From contig VGRF01000005.1 in the NCBI GenBank assembly GCA_016875395.1, forward strand, positions 1 through 64,000: 64,000 nt of DNA, in the 5' to 3' direction. Position numbers and translations under genes: made by a program. Shown here one piece after another: positions 53,606-64,000 of the stretch. Origin of the DNA: Deltaproteobacteria bacterium. GTDB taxonomy: Bacteria; Myxococcota_A; UBA9160; UBA6930. Position 1 is the first letter of the stretch; the number at the start of each line of letters is the position of its first letter. Under the pieces are notes generated by a model. It ran no database searches. It worked only from the letters and a program-made list of their open reading frames with translations, and was not told the origin of the DNA.

Positions 53606-53606
<1 letters not shown>
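52254..53606 (+). CDS. czcC: TolC-family outer membrane efflux protein
   Basis: The 450-residue outer-membrane channel is of a tripartite metal pump. Signal peptide ends near ASYA, then two repeated TolC halves rich in coiled coil: TLDAALAAALLGNANLAADA near residue 62 and a second half with VSLPLPLWDRRRGAIAEA near residue 325. Context before an HME-RND pair supports the CzcC subgroup. The stop overlaps the adaptor start (TGATG). Confidence 0.85.
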
Positions 53607-57974
<4,368 letters not shown>

Positions 57975-58056
57975 GCGGCGCCCGGGCGCGACGCGTGCGG
58001 ACGTGCTGGTCACGAGCTTCCTCACGCGCATACCCTGCGCCGCGGAGGAAGTGCAC

Positions 58057-58908
58057 ATGCTCGACGCGAAGGCGATCTCGCTCGCCGGCAAGGTGGCAGT
58101 TGTTACGGGCGCGGGCGCCGGCATCGGGCGCGCGATCGCGGAGACGTTCGCGGCGTGCGGGGCCGCGGTCGTGATCGCGGAGCGCGACGCCGCGCGCGCG
58201 CAGGAGGCCGTCGCCGCGATTTCGGCGCGGGGGGGACGCGCGCTCGCGCACGTGGGCGACGTGTCGCAGCAGGCGGTCGCGGACGCGCTCGCGCGCGAGA
58301 GCATCGCAGCGTTCGGGCGCATTGACGTGCTCGTGAACAACGCCGGCGACTGGCTCGGCTTCTCGAACCCGTTCCTCGACAGCACGGACGAGCAGTGGCG
58401 CGCGCTGTTCGACGCGAACTTCGGCGCCGCGCTGCGCTGCACGCGCTCGCTCGCACCGCAGATGGTCGCGCGCGGCGAGGGCGGCTCGATCGTGAACGTG
58501 ACCACGATCGAGGCGCACCGCGGCATTCCCGGCAACGTGATGTACTCCGCGTTCAAGGCCGCGACCGAGGGCTTCGCACGCAGCCTCGCGCTCGAGCTCG
58601 CGCAGCACCGCATCCGCGTGAACTGCATCGCGCCGGAGACGACCGACACGCCGCAGGTGCCGGTGATGAGCTGGCTGCCGCCCGAGATGAAGGCGCACAT
58701 CCCGCGCTGGATCCCGCTCGGCCGCTTCGGCACGCCCGACGATCTCGCCGGCGCCGCGCTGTTTCTCGCGAGCGATCTCAGCGCGTGGGTCACGGGCACG
58801 ACGCTGCACGTGAACGGCGGCGCGCTCGCGGCGGCGGGCTGGTATCGCACGCCGCGCGGCGGCTGGACGAACATGCCGATCGTTACCGGCGGCGGGCTCG
58901 GGGGCTGA
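58057..58908 (+). CDS. short-chain dehydrogenase/reductase
   Basis: The 283-residue classical SDR has cofactor motif VAVVTGAGAGIGRAIAE, NNAGDW near residue 93, and a complete catalytic set with Ser in IVNVTT and YSAFK near residue 165. The PG after VNCIAP is changed to ET (VNCIAPETTDTP). Length and tail (GTTLHVNGG) are normal. GGAGGA lies before the ATG at 58057. Substrate unknown. Confidence 0.9.
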   Translation: MLDAKAISLAGKVAVVTGAGAGIGRAIAETFAACGAAVVIAERDAARAQEAVAAISARGGRALAHVGDVSQQAVADALARESIAAFGRIDVLVNNAGDWLGFSNPFLDSTDEQWRALFDANFGAALRCTRSLAPQMVARGEGGSIVNVTTIEAHRGIPGNVMYSAFKAATEGFARSLALELAQHRIRVNCIAPETTDTPQVPVMSWLPPEMKAHIPRWIPLGRFGTPDDLAGAALFLASDLSAWVTGTTLHVNGGALAAAGWYRTPRGGWTNMPIVTGGGLGG

Positions 58909-58966
58909 GCAGCCGCTTCGGGAGGCGAGTCGGCCACGCTCCGCGCCGAGGCGAGCGGCGGCAGCG

Positions 58967-60400
58967 CTACTCGCGGCAGCAGTCCCGGTTGCGCGGTTCT
59001 TCGAGCAGCCAGAAGAGGACGTTGTCGCGAAAGATGGGGTTGCTGGTGAGACCGAGGTGGGAGTCGGGGAGGAAGAGGACTTGGCCCAGGGCGAGCGGCG
59101 TGTCGACGTTCGGGCGGAAGGCGCCCCCAGCGCGTTCGTCGAGCAGGGCGCTCGAGCGCAGCACGGTGCCGTCGCCCGGCGCGGGGGTCGTGATGCGGAG
59201 CGCGCCCGTCGCGCGATTCACGGCGACGCGTGCGGCGGTGGGCTCGGCGTCGCCGGCAACGAGGCGTAGCTCGAGGCCGGCGGGTGGCGTCGCGCCGCGG
59301 CGATCGAGCGCGGCGTGGAAGGCGCGGGCGCGTTCGAGCGCGCGGCGTTGGAACGCGAGCCCGATTGCTCGACGCGCCTCGGGGTCGCGCTCGTTCGGAA
59401 GCAGCGTCGCGAGCGCTTCCGCCTGCGCGGGGCTCGCGAGGCCCCAGTTGTTATGTGCCCACAGCGCGGGGTCGAGCAAGTCCGCGAGCGGCTCGCCCTG
59501 TGCGTCGTCCCACACAGCGGCGCCGTGCCGCGCGCGCGGGAGCAGCTGGTAGATCGACGGGAAGGTGCCGAGCACGGCGGGCGGATAGAACGGCAACAGC
59601 GGACCGATCTTGCGGCCATCGACGAGCTGCACGAGCGCATCGACCGAGCCCGCGTTCGGCGTGCCGATCAGCACGACGCGTTCGACGCGCTTTGCGCCCG
59701 CCCAGCTGAGCTCAGGGACGCCGCTCGCGGGCAGGTCCTGATCGCCGTACATCAGGTAGTACCGCGCGATCAGACCGCCCATCGAGTGCGCGGCAATGTC
59801 GAACTTCACGTCCGCGTTCACGATGCCGAAGCGCTTCGCGTACTCGCGCTGGACGTATGCGCGCTTCTCCTCGATGAATGCGTGGAGGCGCTGCGCGTTC
59901 TCCACGTTGTCGCGCCGCCAGTCGTAGTCGAACTGGAAGCAGGTGAAGTGCTCGCCGCCGTAGTCGACCTCGCCGCCGAGGCCGAGCGCCTCGTCGCGGT
60001 ATCCGCCCACGCCGAGCGTCGCGAGAATTCCGGCGTAGGCCTGGATGTCGAGCGCGACTCCCGCGAGCGAGATGTGCACCGCATCGAGCACGCCGCTCGG
60101 CACGATCTCGTCGCGCAGCTCCGCGAGCGGGCGCAAGGCATCGATCGGCAGCGCGATCAGCCGCGCGCCGACGGGCTTCTCGGGATCGGCCGCACCGCCC
60201 TCGAACGCACCCCACGCGAGCGTGCCGCTCGCCGGATCGCGCAGCTTCGACCCGAGAATCCCCGGAATCACGATGATCGGATTCCGATCCGCCCCGTGAT
60301 GCCTCGCCGCCGGCGTGTACAGCAACGAAAAATCCGGCGCTCGCCCCGTCGATGCGCAAGCGAAGAGTGCCAGCGCCATCGAAAAGACGAGCAACCTCAT
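58967..60400 (-). CDS. LCAT-like acyltransferase/lipase lipoprotein
   Basis: The 477-residue alpha/beta-hydrolase is of the lecithin:cholesterol acyltransferase family. The N-terminus has a lipobox LALFAC near residue 14. The oxyanion region IIVIPGILGSKLRDP is near residue 42, DYDWRRDN follows, and the nucleophile elbow is AAHSMGGLIARYY near residue 204. It probably acts on lipid esters at the envelope. AGGAGG lies upstream of the ATG at 60400; an earlier in-frame ATG would bury the signal. The C-terminus ends in CC. Confidence 0.85.
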   Translation of the reverse strand: MRLLVFSMALALFACASTGRAPDFSLLYTPAARHHGADRNPIIVIPGILGSKLRDPASGTLAWGAFEGGAADPEKPVGARLIALPIDALRPLAELRDEIVPSGVLDAVHISLAGVALDIQAYAGILATLGVGGYRDEALGLGGEVDYGGEHFTCFQFDYDWRRDNVENAQRLHAFIEEKRAYVQREYAKRFGIVNADVKFDIAAHSMGGLIARYYLMYGDQDLPASGVPELSWAGAKRVERVVLIGTPNAGSVDALVQLVDGRKIGPLLPFYPPAVLGTFPSIYQLLPRARHGAAVWDDAQGEPLADLLDPALWAHNNWGLASPAQAEALATLLPNERDPEARRAIGLAFQRRALERARAFHAALDRRGATPPAGLELRLVAGDAEPTAARVAVNRATGALRITTPAPGDGTVLRSSALLDERAGGAFRPNVDTPLALGQVLFLPDSHLGLTSNPIFRDNVLFWLLEEPRNRDCCRE

Positions 60401-60564
60401 GCGGCCAGCCTCCTGTCTTGGATTACCTCCAAGGCCACGAAGCAACGCGACTCAATCTCACGCACCACCTCGCCGACCGCCCGAGCACGGCAAACGACGC
60501 GCCGCCACCGAAGTCAGAGCGACCCCGAAGTCGAACGCTCCTCCCAGGCATGTCGGCCGAGGCC

Positions 60565-60603
60565 GCAAGCGAAGCGCGCAGCTTTCCGCGGAGTCTTCGG
60601 AGC
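60565..60603. repeat. dispersed intergenic repeat, copy 2
   Basis: This copy shares an 18-mer and the GAGTCTTCGGAGC block with 50560-50596. An added hairpin CTTTCCGC/GCGGAAAG brackets the second block. About 30 bases on, CCTCCCAACCCAC recurs from the linker of the module at 6.7 kb. Confidence 0.5.
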
Positions 60604-60651
60604 GGAAAGCGAAGTCAACAAGGAAAACGGAGCCCGGCCCTCCCAACCCAC

Positions 60652-61824
60652 CTAACACCCAGAATTCCGCGCCACACAGATGCCGGAGAATCCCCCACCC
60701 GGGCTCCGCAGGTTCGTCACCTGCCCCTCGTACACGCGCGCGCCGAGCATGAGCACGCGGTCGCGGTAGGCGTAGGCGCGCACGTCGAACTTCATGTCGC
60801 GCGGGCCGTCGGTCGTCTCGACTTGCACGAGGCCGGGCTGCGCGAAGCGCTGCGCGACGTAGCCAGGCTCGGCGGCGATCTCCGCGAACTTCTTGCGCGA
60901 GATCTTGTCGCCGCGGTAGACGGCGCGGCTACCGAACGCGGCGGCGGGCTTGAAGACCCAGCTCGCGCGCTCAGCCCACGCACGCTCGAGGTCGAGCTCA
61001 GCGAGCAGGCGCGTCTCGGGCACGACCTCCGCCAGGAAGCGCGCGTCGTCTTCGCTCATGCCGAGGGCCGTGAGGTTGTTAGGCGACGAGAACGTGGCGA
61101 GGCGGCGCTTGTCGGCGAGCAGGAAGTGCTCGCGGGGCGACGGCGTCACCACGACTTCGTTCGCGAGGTAGGCGGCGCGCAGCGCGCGCGTGCGCTCGCT
61201 CGCGAGCTGGAAGTCGGTGTCGCGCAGGTAGACGAGATCGACGGGCCAGTCGCCGAGCGCGACGCCGCGGCCCGGCGTGTGCGCGAGCTCGCGCGTGTCG
61301 GCGATGCGCGCGTCGATCCCGGCTCGCGCGAACAGCGCGCGGAACAGCGCGAACTCGGGCGCCAGGAATTGCTGCGCAGGTGCGTCGTCGACGATCGCGA
61401 TGCGCGCGAGCTTTGCGCCCGCGCCGCGCACCGCGGCGAACTCGTCGCGGAACGTGCTCGCGATTTCGCTCTCGATGTCGCTGACCGAGAGCAGGCGCGA
61501 GCACAAGCACGCGAGCTTCTCGGGATCGCACAGCGACGCGGTGTGCAGGCCGTTCAGCAGTGCGCCGCCCGCGTTCGTGTTGATCTCGATCAGGCGCGGT
61601 CCCGCCGGCGTGACGTGAAAGTCGTACCCCATGAACACGCCGAAGTTTCCGGGCGCGTGGCGCGCGACTTCGTCCGCGAACGGTGCGATCGCCGCCTGAT
61701 GTCTCGGCGCGTGTGCGAGGGCGAACAGCAGCCGCGCCGTGCGCTGGATCGCCGCGAAGTGCGCGGCGTCGAGGCCGATGACGGTCGAGCCGGCGTACGG
61801 GATCGCCGCACGCTCGGCGCTCAC
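60652..61824 (-). CDS. ATP-grasp-like protein of unknown function
   Basis: The 390-residue protein has features of a circularly permuted ATP-grasp enzyme. LIEINTNAGGALLNGL near residue 78 would be metal-binding. KRRLATFSSPNNL and WVFKPAAAFGSRAVYRGDKI would be ATP-binding, and DMKFDVRAYAYRDRVLMLGARVYEGQ (quoted in part) the C-terminal core. Such enzymes ligate a carboxylate to an amine or thiol. I cannot name the substrate. The end GFSGICVARNSGC carries two cysteines. It lies 16 bases from the secreted protein gene. Confidence 0.6.
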   Translation of the reverse strand: MSAERAAIPYAGSTVIGLDAAHFAAIQRTARLLFALAHAPRHQAAIAPFADEVARHAPGNFGVFMGYDFHVTPAGPRLIEINTNAGGALLNGLHTASLCDPEKLACLCSRLLSVSDIESEIASTFRDEFAAVRGAGAKLARIAIVDDAPAQQFLAPEFALFRALFARAGIDARIADTRELAHTPGRGVALGDWPVDLVYLRDTDFQLASERTRALRAAYLANEVVVTPSPREHFLLADKRRLATFSSPNNLTALGMSEDDARFLAEVVPETRLLAELDLERAWAERASWVFKPAAAFGSRAVYRGDKISRKKFAEIAAEPGYVAQRFAQPGLVQVETTDGPRDMKFDVRAYAYRDRVLMLGARVYEGQVTNLRSPGGGFSGICVARNSGC

Positions 61825-61840
61825 GGCTGCGTTCGCGCGC

Positions 61841-62536
61841 TCAGTGCCCGTAGCTCACCACGAGGTCGTCGTACGCCATGTGCGCAACCACGTTCGGCAC
61901 TTCCTCGCTCCCGACCCTGGTGGTGTCCGGCGTGCCATCGCTGAGAGCCTGAATGCGCGTGAAGTCTTCGGATGTGGTCGTCAGATCGAACGGGACTTTC
62001 GTCGCGCCGGAGCGCTGAACGAAGAACAGGTTCCCCGTCAGCGGAAACAACCTGCCCTCGGCGTCGAAGAGGCGGAACTGTGCGCCGCCGGGGCCGTCGT
62101 ACGCGGCGATCTCGTCGTCGAGCCGGGGATTGGGATTCGTGCCGGTCGTCGTGCCCTTGTCGTCGATCCGCGCGCCGATGTTCACCGGCGTGAACGAGTC
62201 GAAGCGTGCGCCGCGCGACTTGCGAATGCGCATGTCGATCAGGCGGCGCGGCTGAATGCGCCCCTTCTTGTTCACGCCCACGACCGCAGTGCCGAGGTGC
62301 GTGGTGACGAGCGCCGCGTACTTCGCGCCGCCGCGCGTGCGCAGGCTCACGAAGCCGCCGCCGGCGAGTGAGATCTTCTTGACGCGCGCCGACTTCGGGA
62401 CCGTCACGAGCGACTCGAACGGAATCGGCGTGGCGACGCCTTCGAACGTGATCGTCTCGGTCGCGGGCGTCTGGGCGAGGGCTGGGGAAGCGAGAGCCAA
62501 CGCGGCGAGGAGTGCGATTCGGGACAGCTGGCGCAC
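61841..62536 (-). CDS. secreted protein of unknown function
   Basis: The 231-residue protein has a clear signal peptide (IALLAALALASPALA-Q). The mature part is beta-rich and begins TITFEGVATPIPFESL; it then has repeated short strands. I recognise no family. The GTG start at 62536 has GGAGGA six bases upstream. It is upstream of and co-directional with the ATP-grasp-like gene, so the two may be co-transcribed. Confidence 0.6.
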   Translation of the reverse strand: MRQLSRIALLAALALASPALAQTPATETITFEGVATPIPFESLVTVPKSARVKKISLAGGGFVSLRTRGGAKYAALVTTHLGTAVVGVNKKGRIQPRRLIDMRIRKSRGARFDSFTPVNIGARIDDKGTTTGTNPNPRLDDEIAAYDGPGGAQFRLFDAEGRLFPLTGNLFFVQRSGATKVPFDLTTTSEDFTRIQALSDGTPDTTRVGSEEVPNVVAHMAYDDLVVSYGH

Positions 62537-62659
62537 GCGGGCGTCCTCCGGAGGAGGGCAGGTGTTAGCTGCGCCCGAGAAAGGCTGTCAGGGGCAGCTT
62601 GCAGACGCGGAGTCGCGGCACACTGCGGCTCCCGCGGCAGCGCGGCAGGAGAGGGAGCC

Positions 62660-63898
62660 ATGGGCGCGATTCAGCAAGACGTTCCGAACGGCCGCATCGC
62701 CGGCACGTGTGACGACCGCTTCGCCGAAGTTGCGCGCGAGTTCGCGCGCAACTTCCAGGAACGCGGCGAGGTCGGCGCGAGCGTGAGCCTCGAGCTGCAC
62801 GGCGAGACCGTCGTCGATCTGTGGGGCGGCGTCGCAGACCCGAGCACCGGTCGCGCCTGGGAGCGCGACACGGTCAGCATCGTGTTCTCGTGCACGAAGG
62901 GCGCAACCGCGCTGTGCGCGCACGTGCTTGCGTCGCGCGGCCTGCTCGATCTCGACGCGCCGGTGAAGGAGTACTGGCCCGAGTTTGCGGTGCGCGGCAA
63001 AGAGCGCGCGACGGTGCGCATGATGCTCGACCACTCGGCGGGCGTGCCGGTGATCTCGGCGCCGCTGAAGCCGCTCGGGAGCGCGGACTGGGACTACATG
63101 GTCGCGCAGCTCGAGGCGCAAGAGCCGTTCTGGAAGCCGGGCACGCGCAACGGCTACCACATGATCAACTTCGGCTGGACCGTGGGCGAGCTCGTGCGGC
63201 GCGTCAGTAACAAGTCGCTCGGCGCGTTCTTCCAGAGCGAGATCGCACAGCCGCTCGGCATCGAGTTCTGGATCGGTGCGCCCGAGAGCGTCGAGGCGCG
63301 CGTCGCACCGATCGCGATGTACAAGCCTGCGCCTGGCGAGGCGCCGAGCGAGTTCGTCGTGAAAATGCTCAGCGAGCGCGAGTCGATTCAAGGCCTCTCG
63401 ATGCTGAACCTCGGCTTCGACGCGAACTCGCGCGAGTGCCACGCGGCCGAGATCGGCGGCGCGGGGGGCATCTCGAACGCGCGCGGCCTCGCCGGCATGT
63501 ACGCGCCCTTCGCGTGCGGCGGGAAGCTGCGCGGCAAGACCTTCGTCGACGCCGCCACGCTCGCGCGCATGGGCGAGGTCGCCGTCGCGACGCACGAAGA
63601 CGCGACGCTGCTGATTCCGTCGCGCTTCGGGCTCGGCTTCATGAAGTCGATGGACAACCGCCGCCGCCCGAGCGGCGATCGCGACAGCGCGATCCTTTCG
63701 TCCGCCGCGTTCGGCCACGTCGGCGCGGGCGGCTCGATCGGCTTCGCGGACCCGCGTGAAGAGCTCTCGTTCGGCTACTCGATGAACCGGATGGGGAAGG
63801 GAATCCTGCTCAACGAGCGCGGCCAGTCACTCGTCGACGCCGCCTACCGCGCGCTCGGCTACACGACGAACGCGCCAGGCGTGTGGACCAAAGGCTGA
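62660..63898 (+). CDS. serine hydrolase of the beta-lactamase (EstB-like) family
   Basis: The 412-residue protein has the penicillin-recognising fold. The SxxK motif is SCTKGATA near residue 78, the second element a tyrosine in NGYHMINFGWTVGELV, and the third HVGAGGSIGF near residue 352. These match carboxylesterase EstB and class C-like serine hydrolases rather than resistance enzymes. No signal peptide, so it is cytoplasmic. GGGAG precedes the ATG. Its stop overlaps the next start (TGATG). Confidence 0.9.
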   Translation: MGAIQQDVPNGRIAGTCDDRFAEVAREFARNFQERGEVGASVSLELHGETVVDLWGGVADPSTGRAWERDTVSIVFSCTKGATALCAHVLASRGLLDLDAPVKEYWPEFAVRGKERATVRMMLDHSAGVPVISAPLKPLGSADWDYMVAQLEAQEPFWKPGTRNGYHMINFGWTVGELVRRVSNKSLGAFFQSEIAQPLGIEFWIGAPESVEARVAPIAMYKPAPGEAPSEFVVKMLSERESIQGLSMLNLGFDANSRECHAAEIGGAGGISNARGLAGMYAPFACGGKLRGKTFVDAATLARMGEVAVATHEDATLLIPSRFGLGFMKSMDNRRRPSGDRDSAILSSAAFGHVGAGGSIGFADPREELSFGYSMNRMGKGILLNERGQSLVDAAYRALGYTTNAPGVWTKG

Positions 63899-64000
63899 TG
63901 TCCCTCGAAATCATCGGCACCGGCTTCGGACGCACGGGCACGCTCTCGCTGAAGCACGCGCTCCAGCTGTTGGGCTGGGATCCCTGTTACCACATGCTCG
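63898..64000 (+). CDS. sulfotransferase family protein, cut by window edge
   Basis: Only 34 codons are visible. They read SLEIIGTGFGRTGTLSLKHA and then LQLLGWDPCYHML, matching the N-terminal PAPS-binding loop of bacterial sulfotransferase-family P-loop proteins. The ATG overlaps the stop of the esterase gene, so the two are translationally coupled. Confidence 0.75.
   Translation, partial: MSLEIIGTGFGRTGTLSLKHALQLLGWDPCYHML

Noticed and set aside
62660-63898. beta-lactam resistance gene
   Set aside because: The motifs and absence of a signal peptide fit an EstB-like esterase; nothing indicates antibiotic hydrolysis.

Overview
The window is GC-rich (roughly 70% by eye), densely packed, and comes from a Gram-negative bacterium. 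The evidence is a TonB-dependent receptor, a TolC/adaptor/RND metal pump, several lipobox lipoproteins and an EipA/DUF1134 envelope protein. Menaquinone is made by the classical Men route. The many CoA-transferases, an acyl-CoA dehydrogenase, a BKACE enzyme, APH-type kinases and LLM oxidoreductases are the sort of content seen in uncultured Myxococcota/'deltaproteobacterial' or Binatota-like lineages. I cannot fix the phylum from the sequence alone. No rRNA, tRNA, CRISPR array, integrase or transposase gene was seen.

Layout. 0-8.4 kb: BKACE gene with a duplicated tail and a palindromic element, a frameshifted TonB receptor, a thioredoxin-fold protein, a GST-like protein and an acyl-CoA dehydrogenase. 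8.4-11.2 kb: an orphan type I methyltransferase gene whose 3' end looks fused in frame to the tail of a YgjP-like metallopeptidase, then an FkbM methyltransferase. 11.2-23.7 kb: DUF429 protein, hotdog thioesterase, a penicillin-binding protein with a probable N-terminal frameshift, SDR, MAPEG, GPH-type transporter, M48 protease with a TPR lipoprotein, a diiron-oxidase-like protein, a CoA-transferase and the DUF1134 lipoprotein. 24-31 kb: APH-like kinase with DUF6285, an ECF sigma factor with a SnoaL-like tail, LLM oxidoreductase, CoA-transferase, methyltransferase and enoyl-CoA hydratase.

31.1-41.0 kb is a tightly overlapping operon, merR-menG-menF-menD-menH-menB-menA-menC-menE. It is read leftward from one strong promoter that contains a dyad and leaves almost no leader. 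41-49.2 kb: lipocalin-like protein, a REP-like palindromic cluster, a second APH-like kinase, a molybdopterin oxidoreductase, a lower-GC frameshifted hypothetical gene and a double-domain CoA-transferase. 49.6-58 kb: epoxide-hydrolase-like protein, saccharopine-dehydrogenase-like protein, and a czc-type heavy-metal efflux operon led by a His-rich exported protein. 58-64 kb: SDR, LCAT-like lipoprotein, ATP-grasp-like protein, secreted protein, beta-lactamase-fold esterase and the start of a sulfotransferase-like gene.

Three non-coding signals stand out. (1) A repeated intergenic module has a 16-bp hairpin with a 5-nt loop followed by a roughly 230-nt body closed by a long terminal stem. There are two full copies and one partial copy. 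(2) The hexamer TTGTTA, nearly always followed by GG or CG, occurs at least 26 times, far above what this base composition predicts. (3) Palindromic REP-like elements lie near 0.25 kb and 42.2 kb. Most ORFs longer than 200 codons that are not listed are shadows caused by high GC.
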